In this document: positions 24,287 through 36,194 of the stretch, in pieces
Layout of the letters: each line of letters opens with the position of its first letter
How positions within the stretch are numbered: the first letter of the stretch is position 1
Source: Dryococelus australis
Taxonomy: Eukaryota; Arthropoda; Insecta; Phasmatodea; Phasmatidae
Reading direction: 5' to 3'
Length of the DNA: 64,000 nt
NCBI GenBank assembly: GCA_029891345.1
Contig: CM057009.1
Span: forward strand, 300,553,466 to 300,617,465
Program-made: the position numbers and the translations under genes
Notes under the pieces: generated by a model
Told to the model about the DNA's origin: nothing
Seen by the model: the letters and a program-made list of their open reading frames with translations, nothing else
Databases searched by the model: none

Positions 24287-25520
24287 GCTGCGTGTTCACT
24301 GAACTTGGCTCTGTGGCTCGTACTTCTACTGAGACCTTACTCTATGTCTTGCAGCTATGAATGCTAGAAGGACATATGTACCACCTAGAAGCACTTTTGC
24401 GCAAGGAAATCACATTAAACTTAAATGGAACACATCACGGGCTATGGCGATAATTGGCGGCTACCTCCGTTGTACTCGCGCTATTCGTTCATAGCGATCC
24501 TTTTCTTAATGTGATTGTATTTCCCACTTGATTTTGCATGATATATCACCTGACGAAGTTTTTCAGTCGAAATAAACCCCATCCTGCATAAATATGTTAC
24601 TACTACGATAAAATAGATAAATTTTTCTTTGCAATTAATTTAAGCTTTACACTGTGTTAAGGAGTAACAATTGCGTAATTTTTTATTAGTTGCCAGCATT
24701 TCGGCAAGCGTTACAGTCAGAGTTTTGTGGTAGGTACGGGCGTCATGCTATGGGTATCCTAATACTGCTTACTTGTCACAAATATAGATTTTAAATGCTA
24801 ATGTCCTTTTCGGCTGGTTTATATCAGGTTAGGCTTGGTTAGGTTTAGTTAGATTAGGTTACATGTTAATATTAACATTTTTTTACCACTTGATTATATT
24901 TTTTAAAAATAAACATATGACTGTCAATATTATTTAAATTATCTTCACAAATCATGTCAACGATATAACTGTACTTATCAATATTCTCATACTATCGTTC
25001 AATTTAAGATAAGTTTGGCGATGTTTTTACCTTACAGAAACTCAAAAATCACTTTTTAATAATGTCGTAATATTTTCATGTGTGATGTTTTGAAAAAGTT
25101 TATTTTAAACCTTCCAATTAACTTCATAGCAGCTTTAATTAATTAGCTTTACAGGCTTAACACGGGAAATTTTCCTCGTGTTGGAAAATGCTAGAGGCCT
25201 CAACTAGGTGCAAGGTACGTCAGTATGGAAACAAAAACTGTGGATAAAAATAAGGACCACGACGTGGTTAGTAGGCAGTAGATAATGTACTATTGGTCGC
25301 AAAACTTTTCCACCGGATGGCGATAACCCGGATGCGTCTACAGCTCTGAGGATTGCCTTCTCACTGACTATGATTTTAATTGCATCGTGATATGTCACGA
25401 GCATATTTATTGTGGCCGATAGCATTTCTCGTTCTATCCACAATGCGATTGGACATCGTTCATTGACTGTGCTTATTACGGAATACACGTAAGAGAATTT
25501 AAATATATGATGTAAAGAAA
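24287..25520. other. No feature recognised
   Basis: Mostly AT-rich intron sequence. A TTAGGTTAGGTT-like AT/G repeat near 24830-24860 is short. The open frame at 25204-25488 (-) has no family signature. Confidence 0.35.
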
Positions 25521-26218
25521 TATACGAGGGCTGATTCAGAAGTCACGGCAACTATTTTTGATCTCCCAAAAATGACCCAACACAGCAAATGTGCTGTGTA
25601 CAGTTGATAGAGTACAGCATGTAAATTTTAAAGGTGACGCCACATGGGGCATGGTGCAGGAATGTCCGGCAAGGAACAAAGACAAACATGGCTGCTTGAA
25701 ATCACTGTTTAGTTCATGTATCCTCGTACAAAGTGTATAAACTCATTCAAATGGGTGCATGTCCTTCAAAGTAGTCTCCGAGATTGTCCACGGTTCGTTG
25801 CCAGCGATGAGGCAGACATCGTCTCAGCATTTGAACGAGAGGTGGCGCACATTGACGGATCTCATGCATGCGATGGTATTTCCCGTCTGCCTCATCGCTG
25901 ACAACGACCCGTAGACAGCCTCGGAGACTACTTTGAAGGGAGTTCAAACAGCTCGAACACGTACGACACGTACCCGTTCTCATGAGTGCAGACAGTTCGT
26001 ACGAGAATGCATCAATTAAACAGTGATTTAAAGTAGCCATATTCGTCTTTGTTCCTTGCCGGACATTTCTGCACCCATGCCCCGTGTGGTGATACATTTA
26101 AAACGTACATGTTTTACACTTTCAACTGTACATAGTACGTTTCCGGCGTTAGGTCATTTTCGACAGATAAACAATAGTTGGCATTACTTCTGAATCAGCC
26201 CTCGTATATTAAACTACT
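25521..26218. mobile_element. Palindromic mariner derivative
   Basis: Both ends read TATACGAGGGCTGATTCAGA toward the inside, a mariner-type terminal inverted repeat with a TA target. The inversion continues: 25521-25817 pairs with 25885-26218, leaving a loop of about 67 bases. Each arm encodes, reading outward from the centre, HR(W/stop)QR, a short spacer and LGDYFEG, the C-terminal end of mariner transposases. The element thus consists of two transposon 3' ends in inverted orientation and has no usable transposase. A transcript would fold into a hairpin of about 300 base pairs with mismatches. Confidence 0.9.
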
Positions 26219-26769
26219 TAACAATACGAAAGGAATAACAAAATTATAAACAAAATTTCTCTACTTATAAAAAGCTATATAAGAACCAACACGTCGATAT
26301 TAACAAACCAGTCTTTGAGTAATGAATAAAAATCAACCAAAATACAATTGTAACAAAAACAACAAAAATACAAGGAAAATTACACCAAAAGGATAATCAA
26401 GTTCCATGTATCCCGGTGTTCAGCGCATAATACAGTAAAATACACACGAAGAAAGCACAAGTGATCAGAGAAAAGTTAACGAAATATCAGAACAAGAAAT
26501 TATCAATGTAACTAAAAAGGCTACTTTCCTCTAAATTGATACAAAAACGATTGATAAAGTTCTTAACAGGTTAGATAGTGGGCGAACCTTGATGTCAAAA
26601 TGATAGCGATTTAATTAGAGATTGGACGAGAAACAAATGCAATACTAGCGAGGTAATTACTAGTACATACGTTCCTTACATGCCACTCGAACCGTAAGCT
26701 GGCGTGCAACCAACATTATGGAGCCACGATTAGTAGCGTTTACTTAGGTTGTAATCGGACCAAAGTTTT
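26219..26769. other. No feature recognised
   Basis: A-rich intron sequence between the mariner palindrome and family A copy 4. Nothing recognised. Confidence 0.35.
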
Positions 26770-28690
26770 GGTCGACTGGGTCTACCAACCTCAAATATTT
26801 ACAGGGACATCATTTTGAAAACAAGTGTGAGAGTGAGTGAAGTGTTTTGGGCAGCTCTTAACAGCGAGGTCTTGAGAGCCGATTAGGATGATTGAGTTAT
26901 GAAGGGATGAGGGAGAACGGGAGATCCCCGAGAAAACCCGCTGATCAGCGGCATCGACCGGCACGATTCGCACATGCGAGAATCTGGGAGTGACCCGGCC
27001 GGGGATTGAACCTGGTTCGCCTTGGTGGGAGCCGAGCAGGCTAACAGCTCAGCCACCGAGGCCCCACAAGTGTGAGTGTCACTGAAATCACGTAAGTTTA
27101 CATGGCCTTCTGTAACACTACTTCTGTGCAGAATTTGGTTGAAATAGGTTAACTCGTTCCCCAATATGGTATGACAGCTTCATTTTCTCATTTCGCGCTT
27201 TCGTACAAAAATGCCTAAAACAAGATATCCATAGCATATCTGTCGCTTCTAATAGATACTGTCAGAATATTAAGTTTGGTTGAATTTGATAAATTTATTT
27301 AATAGTGTATGATAAACTTATCTAAATAATTGATACTTCCGCCACTTTGAATAAAATGGCAGACCCACTTGAATTATACTGTAATCCTTGTGTGAAAAAT
27401 TTGGGGGAAATTAGGTGATTGGTTCCCGAGGTATGGCATAGATGTTACATTTTATCACCTGGCACTATATTACAAAAAGGCGGCCAAAAGAGGATCGCTG
27501 TAAGCATATTTTATGCTTCTAGTGGATACTCTCAGTATAAAATGTTTAACTGAAATAGTTAAAATTCTTTGATTGATATCACAAACTTATCTAAATGATT
27601 TATCTAGCAGCCATATTGTAAATAGTGTCAGACAAACTTAAAATATGCAAGTTTACATGGCCTACTGTAGCACTACTGTGCAAAGCTCGGAGGGAATCTG
27701 TTGATTGATCCCGGATATATTACAAAAAATCAATTTTCCCATGTGGTGGTATCTTCTTTAATGGAGGAAAAACGGTAATGTATTAGACCATTCTATGTTT
27801 GCCGTAGATACTACTACATATTAAAGTAGGTTGACAATTTTTGGCGAAATTGTATGGGACATACGGCATACTAACCTAAAATATTTAAATGGACTACAAA
27901 TATATAACTTCTCCATATATAACTTCTCGCATTTTTTTCCCCCGATATTAGACACAAAAGCTTATTTTTTCACGTGGGGTTATCATCGTAAATGGCGGAC
28001 AAATAAATTTATGTGGTAGCTCATTGGATGCTTGCATGGATACTGCAAATACACAAAGGTAAGTTAAAATTCGTTACATATTTTCATAGATATAGTATAG
28101 AAATCTAAAACTATATGGGCACCATTTTTTTAAATAATAGCCTGGCCCACTTAAACACGCCAGTTTACATGACCTACTGTAGTATTACTTGACTACCCGA
28201 TTTGGTGGGAATCGGTACAGTGTTTTCAGAGATATGACATCAAACTTTAAAATTTCATGTGTCGTTTAAATACAAAATTGTAGACAAAAGAGGCTACGTA
28301 TCGACTCATTTTATGCTTGTAATTAGTACTTTCAGTATAGCAAGTTTGGTCGGAATTCGTTAAAAAGTATGGTAGTTATAACAAATGAACCTAAAATATT
28401 TATATGGCTGCCGTTTTAAAAATACGTGCACTATCAACTTTAATTGCACATGTATTAACAGAGATTACAATAGGATTTGTTATATACCAAATTTGTCAGG
28501 AAGCGGCTCTGTAATTTCCGAGATATAACGTAAAATTTTCTTTTTTCACGTTGCACTACATTCTAAAATAGTGGACCGATTATTGCTTTCTAATTTCTAT
28601 GCTTCCGTCATACACTGTCTGCGTACTGATTTTGGTTTAAGTGAGTTGAATTTTCTCCGAAATATAACATAGTGCCCACGTTAATGAGAC
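26770..28690 (-). mobile_element. Family A element, copy 4, reversed
   Basis: Read on the minus strand the copy shows the monomer order CCACCAAATTTTTC or variants, GGCCATGTAAACTTAC and TTTCAAAATGATG, repeated about five times. On the plus strand the recurring piece is AGTTTACATGGCCT, at about 27097 and 27650, with AGTTTACATGACCT near 28160. It is truncated before the captured SINE module at its 3' end. A complete SINE interrupts it at 26832-27065. Confidence 0.65.
26832..27065 (-). mobile_element. tRNA-derived SINE with perfect target duplication
   Basis: The SINE is flanked by ACAAGTGTGAG at 26821-26831 and again at 27066-27076, an exact 11-bp target duplication. On the minus strand the head reads GGGGCCTCGGTGGCTGAGC (A-box type) and GGTTCAATCCCCGGCCGGG (B-box type). 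The body carries TCGGGGATCTCCCGTTCTCC and AAGACCTCGCTGTTAAGAGC, and the tail is a CACTTCACTCACTC simple repeat. This is the best defined copy of the family. Confidence 0.93.
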
Positions 28691-28714
28691 TAGTTTGATC
28701 AGATAACACCTAAT

Positions 28715-28770
28715 TAACACATCACTAACTCACATGGGATTCGAGTCCAGGACCAATCATACCGTAAACT
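28715..28770 (-). repeat. tRNA-like fragment with B-box
   Basis: On the minus strand GGACTCGAATCCCATGTGAG matches a B-box at tRNA-like surroundings, but the A-box side (ACCAGTTTACGG) is weak and no cloverleaf can be drawn. It may be a decayed SINE head next to the family A copy. Confidence 0.35.
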
Positions 28771-28834
28771 GGTATTACAAACAACTACAACACAAATGCC
28801 TGCATAGATGGTGATAAATGGATCATACGTAGCA

Positions 28835-29260
28835 GGAGCATATTCAGAAATTTTTTCCGGGGGGGGGAGGGGTGATGAGTATCAATATTGTCACAAGTTT
28901 TACATCGTTCACAGGTCACAGTGGAAGGATAGAAAAGGAATGGACGATATCAACTATTTATGCAAACTCGCTTACATTTTTAGGAACTATGCACTTGCTA
29001 TTTTTTCCTGCGTTTATTCAGAAAACAAAGTTCTTATGTATAAGATGTAATCATATGCGTGGTTAATAAGAAATAAAATAAATATAATGGTTCCCATTTT
29101 AATATAGGGTGTAAAAAATGTGTGTCATATGGGTAATAACAAATATATGAAATAATGATTGACATTTTGATAATAGGGTTTTTAAAAATGTGTGTCATTT
29201 CGGGGGGGGGGGAGCTGCAGCCCTCTCAGCCCTCCCCCCCCCCCCCTGGATACGCCACTG
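28835..29260 (-). mobile_element. 426-bp insertion with 10-bp target duplication
   Basis: The exact repeat ATACGTAGCA flanks the segment at 28825-28834 and 29261-29270. On the minus strand the insert begins CAGTGGCGTATCCAGG followed by a G run, a CTGAGAGGGCTGCAG piece and another G run; the other end has a shorter G run next to CTGAATATGCTCC. The internal part repeats GTGTGTCAT with a TTTTTAAAAATG-like context. It has no coding capacity. Duplication length and the fixed 5' motif suggest a retroposon or a hAT-like non-autonomous element; I cannot decide. Confidence 0.75.
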
Positions 29261-29270
29261 ATACGTAGCA

Positions 29271-31552
29271 CAGCAATTTTTAGAATAGTTTATACAATTA
29301 TTCCTGTAAGTATTAACAGCTTCTTAAGGGAGTGAACAATTTTAAATTCAGATAATATGTTTCTCAGTCTCCTATTTGTACCTCTATGATTACTTGTTTA
29401 CGTATAAATAACACATACCATTTTGAGAACAAACTTATTAATGCATTTCTTGACAAATTTCAGCCTTTGGTATAGGAAATGTATGAGATTAAGATATTTT
29501 TACGTCGTCTGGCAATAGTGTACTGTAAAGAATGTCATACGGAATGTTATCAAAGGAAAAATTATTCAGAACCATGTTACAGCGTGCATGCTGGTTTACG
29601 CCTCGCAAGAGGCCTGCGGCGAAAGCCTTGTTACCGTTGTAGTTCTCAGTGTGCAACATTTTCTTACTTCCGCAGTGCCTGTCGTTCGGACATCGCTTCG
29701 TTGTTGTTCTGAGAAATAACTTCACGTTACTAGACACCAAGTACTTTTGTCGTGACAGTAATTACAGGTGCAGTATAGCCTCATCAAATTATGTTAAGAC
29801 CAACGCGTACATCACTTAAGCGGTTTTGATCATACCGTGGCACTGGCCTACATGATGCGCATTCGGAATCGACTGCTGAACCGGCACTGAATTTCCGCGT
29901 GGTTTACTACCAACGTTCCAGGAAGACGGCTGAGCACTTGCCCCCCCCCCCCCCCCCCCCCCAAGCGTACCCGCACCCATTTTCCCGCCGACTATACCAA
30001 GTCCCTGAATACAGTACCTCCTCTGCCCACAAGAAATCAAGACTATGCACTAGCACTGCCACTTTGTCGACTGGTCGCGTGAAATGTACCATTTCTTAAA
30101 ATCGAATCACTTTTATGAAATGCATTCGTTAAGGTCGAAGAGAAGTATATTTTTCAATGCGCACTTTGGAAAATTACAAGATTTCTGGAGGTAGGCAAGT
30201 AGTTGCAGAAAATATGACGTTTGCCACCAAGTCGCGATTGCGGTTCTACGTTTTTGAAAGCTAGCATATTTTATGCCACAGTTGTGAATAAAATTTGCCG
30301 CCTTTATACAATGATAGCATATAATTTGTTACATGCCGAGTATAATGAGGACCTTCAACCAATGGGAGAGGAATAACGAAGATTCATACAAATTAATGAC
30401 ATTGAAAACGGCCTCCATTGCGCACTCGACACAGCCCGCAACCTCCCAAGTGTGAGTCATCTGTACTCTCTGAAGACCTCAATAACTCAATAGCCTAATA
30501 GCAATTGTTGGTCTATACACATTTCTACCTACCAATAATTAGGTGTAAATTAATAGGCGGCGGTAACAGCCTGTTTGGAGTCATGATAATTTGTTTGCAG
30601 TCGAGAGCTTCAATCTGCAAACGCTAATGCCTTCGGTGAATGTCAGACGCTCGCGTGCCTCTATAATGCACCGCAGAAATAAATGACTGGCTTTCTCTCT
30701 AACAAACAGGGAGGCGAAAGTATTCACTTTCCAGGGCACTTTTTCCTATCTTTTATTCCATCCGTGACGGTAAAAACATTTAGTTGTGTTTCGATGCAAA
30801 AGCCGATTTTAAAAAGCTGCTATACGAACTTCGTCTAGAGTGCAACAAATAGTTTAGTTTCTTTTTCACGTGCCAGTGGTCCTAACAAAACAACAGAAGC
30901 AGACTGTCGCGTAGCTTGCTTAGAGCAGTGACCCGCTTAGAGGATGGCTGCTGCTGAGGTATTTCATATCCGCCCTTCTTATATCAGTTTTGAGAAATTG
31001 TCCTGATGTTTTTCACCTTACATGAACACTGATTTAAGTCGCGTAGAAACGCAAGCCTTATCACGTATACTACGTTCGCATATCCTAACAACTGCTCTAT
31101 TTTAACATGACTAACTGTGTTTCAATAGTGGGTATTCAGTGTATTCAGTACAATATAGCATAAAACTGCAATTCTCTTCAGTTGTGAGGAAATGCTTTAT
31201 ACTCTACGAATATATGCATTTATGGTACACGTAAACTGCTTTGCAAGGCTTGAGAGATGTTCTAAGCTACATTTAGTTATCATGGTATTCTTTAAAATTT
31301 AAATATAGCGGTTTAATTTTACGAGGTTATCACTGTTCGCTACAATCCGCTATTTTGCAATTTCAAGTCAGTGGAAACTTGTGTTGGTTGGACTTTTGTG
31401 TCTCAATAGCACAAAATATTTCGTACTTCCTGTTATTTTTAGCGTAAAGCATGTTGACGCGACAACGTTACTTAGAGGCTTTGTTAACATTAACAGTTAG
31501 ACAGTATATTTACTTGATGGTAATATAAGACTTTGTAAATGGTCAGCGTTAT
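29271..31552. other. No feature recognised apart from a C22 run
   Basis: The stretch holds a run of 22 C at 29941-29962 and otherwise ordinary intron sequence. The overlapping open frames at 29816-30099 arise from the homopolymer and surrounding GC-rich DNA. No family signature. Confidence 0.4.
29941..29962 (+). repeat. C22 homopolymer
   Basis: An uninterrupted run of 22 C within otherwise unremarkable intron sequence. Confidence 0.95.
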
Positions 31553-32232
31553 TAGCCCACTTTCCGAAGGAAAGAAAGTCGTATGAGATCACTTTCCTGT
31601 ATGTGTGTCTCTATTAAAACCACATTTTGTGTGCTGACAGCGCAAGGCGAAAGCATTGAAACCAGAGGTGAATATTCTCGTTGTTCCGCCATTTTGGAAG
31701 ACAGTACCACATGTGTAAATAAAACTTTCACATTATACCTCGAAAATTACTTAACCAATTTTCAACAAATTTGGCACGTAAGTAATACCATGTTAGGAAA
31801 GGTAAACATTTATAAGGCACTTATTTTCAAAATTGCATCCATACAAATAATTGTAGGTTTATTTGGTATAACTAAAATACCATTTGACCAATTCCAACCA
31901 AATTGTGTACGCTGGCAATAGCTATTACAAGCATCATATACGCCAAGAACACTTTTGTCCGCTATTTTGTAAGATAATGCTACATGAATTAATAAAGTTT
32001 TTGTGTAATATCTCAGGAAGCAATTGACAGATTCCTACCAAATTGGCAAACTAGTAGTATTGCAGCAGTTAACATGTACAAATATGTTTCAAGCATGCAA
32101 GACACTTTTTTTTTTTCAAAATTGCACATTTAGCTATTTTAGCATAGTATGCTTTATCTTCCAAATAATTCAATAACTTCCAACTTAATTTTGTATGCTG
32201 GGAGTGTATATAACAAACATAAAATGCGTCTA

Positions 32233-32322
32233 CATGGAGCCTCTTCTGTCCTCCATTTTTTAGATAGTGCCACATGAATAGCCTCTTCTGTCCTCCTTTT
32301 TTTAGATAGTGCCACATGAATA
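32233..32322 (+). repeat. 48-bp tandem duplication within family A copy 3
   Basis: The segment starting GCCTCTTCTGTCCTCC and ending CCACATGAATA occurs twice in direct succession with almost no change, lengthening this monomer relative to its neighbours. Confidence 0.85.
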
Positions 32323-33679
32323 GATTAAGTTTTTATGTTATATCAATTGACCGATTCCTTCCAAATATGGCAAACAAGTAATGCTGCGGTAGTTGATGTC
32401 AAATTACATACTTTAGGTATGTCAACCACTTATTTTCCAAATGGCGCCCATATAGCTATTTTAGTTTTGTGTGCTATAGCGCCGAAACCATGTAATTAAT
32501 TCCAATGAAACTTTGGATGCTGGCTGTATATATTACAACCATAAAATGCGTCCACACAAAATATATTTTGTCTGCGTGATATCTCCGAAAAACAACCGAT
32601 TTATACCATATTTGACAAGCAAGTGGTACAATGGCAGGCCACGTAAACTTATAAACTTTGAGATGGTCAGACATGCATATTTTAAAATGACGGCCATATA
32701 AACATTTTAGCTTAGAATTTGTAATTTACAAAACAAATTTCAACTTAATTTTGTATATTGACATTATCAATTATATCCATCAAAACTGTCTATGCAAAGC
32801 CTCATTTCGCGCCATTTTGTAATATAGCCCCACATGAAATAATACCGTTTTTATGCCGTATCTCGGGAAGTAATCAACCGATTTCTTTCTAATTTGACGA
32901 AGGTGTTTTACTGTGGTTAGCCATATTAATGTATATGTTTTGAGTACACAATTCTCTTATTTTCTGAATGACACCTACACAAACATTTTAGCTTACTGTG
33001 CTGTAACTACGAATTTATGCAACAGATTTAAATTTAGATTTGCATATTGTACCTATGACAATTATCGAATGTCCTAATACATAAACTTTTTGTCCTCCAT
33101 TTATGAAGATCGTCACATAAACAATGGAGGTTTTATACATTATCTCGAGGACCAATAAACCGAATCATACCAGAAATGTCACGCATATATTGCTACAGTA
33201 ATTAACGTGTGTTATGTGCGAAGTTGTGTTTTAATTGGATTTATATAAAAAATCGGATTAATTTTATATATAGGCCTATATTAAACGTTTAAACAAAATT
33301 CAGCCAAAATTTGTACACTAACAGTATTAGATAGGAGCATCATTTATGCATACAGAGATCCAATTTTGCAGGATCTTTTGCAACATAGTGTCAGGTAAGT
33401 AAATTCAAGATTTAACCATATTTCCTTAATAATTCATATAATTACGACAAAAATTTGCATATCTTCAAAAGTCGATGTAAATTTACATGATTTAAGCTCG
33501 GTGACACAAGCTCGGAGATCAATCAACCGATGTCCACCAAATGTTTCACACATTGAGTGTTATAATAGGCCAAGTAAACGTATGTGTTTTTAGTAGCTCA
33601 GGCACATATTTTCAAAATGACGGGCGTGTAAATATTTCAGGTTAGTAAGCCATTTAATTCCAAACATTACACTGATTAC

Positions 33680-33868
33680 ATCCGAAGTTGATGCTCCGAA
33701 TCCTGCCTCCGTGATGCATTCGATTGGAAGCTAGCTTAATTTGACCAGTTTTTTCTGAATTCGAATCCCGGGTGAGTCACTCGTGTATTTTAGTTGTCTT
33801 TTCACATGTGTCTGGTTTTATCTCTAATAATTTTTCTTTCAATGAGACGTCAACGCCTACCTACCATA
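33680..33868 (+). mobile_element. Captured SINE in family A copy 3
   Basis: The head contains GTGATGCATTCGATTGGAAG and the B-box AATTCGAATCCCGGGTGAG (33758). The tail reads TCTCTAATAATTTTTC and CGCCTACCTACCAT. It occupies the same relative place as the modules in copies 1 and 2. Confidence 0.72.
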
Positions 33869-33960
33869 TTTGCTTCTGAGAACTTCACTAAGATTTATTT
33901 TCAACAGCGTAGAGGAAATTAGGCTCATTAGTTATCACTGACGTCTTGTTAAGTTTGTTC

Positions 33961-36194
33961 CATCATTATTTATTAATTATTTATTAGTATTATTTGTTGC
34001 AAGAATTCTCGAGATTTTTCTGTATAGTTTTTATCTTATCTTTAGTTTTTATTTTATGTTATTAGTAGTTTCTTCGTTCCTAATATTTATTAAAGTTATA
34101 TATTTACTCGTTGCAGTTTTGGCTCTTTTTTTTGCCACGATTAACAGCATTAGTCAGCTACATCCCTCACATGTATTATTCACAAGAATTTATTACTCTC
34201 ATTATGTCACTTCCTGCACTGAGAGTTTTATCAGTTTTTCTGTGTTTTGAACAAACTGTTATACAACTATTTCATTTTCTAATATGTAACCAACTCATGC
34301 ATTACTGTATTTAATTATTTAAAATGTACACAGACGATAAGTGACAAAAGTCAAGCAGTTTTCAGTCATTTTTAATAGTGCCAGAGTTGAATCCATAGCA
34401 CTAAGAACAGCATGTGACAAGAACTCAGAGTAGAAAGACAGGAATGTGGGAAGTTCTCGTGTTTGTAATATCTCCCGAATTTTCAGTTAGCTTCGTTGTT
34501 CGTTTAAGAAGCCCTCGTGGACATACAGCGGATGCAGTCAGCGCGTTTGTGTTTGTGATTGCCAACTAAAATTAATTTCTTAAAATGTCGATGTAGGCTG
34601 TCCGGAAGAACATTGAACTGATTATTTTTTTCAGTCTCATTTCGGTAGAATTATTTATTCAACTGCACTCAAAGTATTTATTGTAGGACTGAAGAAATAA
34701 CTTCGTCGAAATATCCTATTCTTAAAAAACATTTTCTTATAAATTTGGTTAAAAGAGATACGTATAATTGCTCTTTCTTTTTTTTTTTTTTTTCCAACTG
34801 TATTTTCATCTCCGATAAAAAGCAATAACATTTCTTGTATCGCCCATTTATTTATCACACAGTTCAGGCACTTGCCTACTTAGTGCGTGATTTGCGGAAC
34901 AGAATTTTTAAAATAAAACACTCTGAGCTTGTGATGGATACAACTTCCAAGATATATCTCGTGTTTCAAAGATTTTGTAGAACTTGAACTCAGCTAGAAA
35001 CCTCGTTTTCGGACAGGTAAGCCCTATATTTCAAGAAAAAATGAAGGAATATCTACTTAATTTATACAGGTGCCTAGAGTACAATTTTAGCAGACTAATA
35101 CAGTACGACAAAATAAATACTGTACATCATTTCAGTGACTTGCGCTTAGGGGCTACAAGGCATTCGATAAATGCAATATTGGCCACACATACCTCAATGT
35201 GGGAGCTTTACGTTGTACATTGCTTGGGGTTTATGTTTTACTGGTAGTTCACCACGAAAGATTTTAGATTTTAAGACTTATTTTTAAGTGTAAAATTTAC
35301 GCAAGTACAATTAAAAACTTCACGCAGACACATAACTGCACGGTACGGGAGAGAAGTCCCCTACCTGTTGGCTGGCGAAGAAGAAATACACACAACAAAC
35401 TTACACTATATACATATCTGATTTCAATGTCGCGAAATTATATGCACCATTTCAAGTGCCGCCTACGCACTGTTAGGCACGGAAATCACTAAAAGCATAA
35501 ATTGTCATCCATTTGCAATAACAAAAAAAAAAAAAGTCACGTACAGTAGGCCTGCCAATGGCGTTATGCAAATTGCTATGACGTCCGTCGCAGAACCGTC
35601 ACTGCAACACGCGATACGGGGGGCGTTTGTGGACATGCGCAGTACTTGAAAAGGGGCGTACATGAAACGCGCTGGGAAAGAGCTCGGCCGAGATTAGAAT
35701 TTAGATAATCTGCACCCGAGCGCTACGCCTTAGCAACATCAGCTAAATTGGCTGCAGGGAAAACTGTAATGCTTTGAAATGCACGCATTTCAAATACGTG
35801 ACGACGTGTGCGAATTAATACCTCGAGTTTTACAGCTTTCATTAGAATTTCCTGTTGAAATTGTTTTACTATGATAATTATATAATTATTAAGCACCAAT
35901 AAATACACTAACAAACACTGTTACTATCCTAATTGTCACGAGAAATGTAAGCAATATCATGAGCTGTATTTTCAAACGAAGGCAATCAAACTAATATATA
36001 AAGTTGATTCAACCAAATTTTTGTTGACTGCCTAATTTATTTTGGTCCAACACAGACGTTCTGTTTATTCAAACATGTATTTTGTGAGGTGAACAAAATA
36101 ATTATGTTGCTTTTAAAGTTTCGTTTATTCAAAAAAATATTTTGTAGGGGTAACTGAATATATTTTTGACTCAAACAAACACATATTTGTTTGC
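33961..36194. other. No feature recognised
   Basis: AT-rich intron. A less AT-rich patch at 35540-35800 contains several CpG dinucleotides but no coding or repeat signature I recognise. The 87-codon open frame at 34984-35247 has no family match. Confidence 0.35.

Larger units (their letters stand above)
31553..33960 (+). mobile_element. Family A element, copy 3
   Basis: The copy opens GCCCACTTTCCGAAGGAAAGA (31557) and closes AGCGTAGAGGAAATTAGGC (33909) with a further shared GACGTCTTGTTA. Monomer landmarks recur, for example CGCCATTTTGGAAGACAG, TATCTCAGGAAGC, CCAAATGGCGCCCATATAG and AAAATGACGGCCATATAAAC, spaced about 240-325 bases. A 48-bp segment is duplicated in tandem near 32239-32322. Confidence 0.7.

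Noticed and set aside
24830-24870. TTAGG-like telomeric repeat
   Set aside because: GGTTAGGCTTGGTTAGG-like text is short and irregular and does not form a regular TTAGG array.
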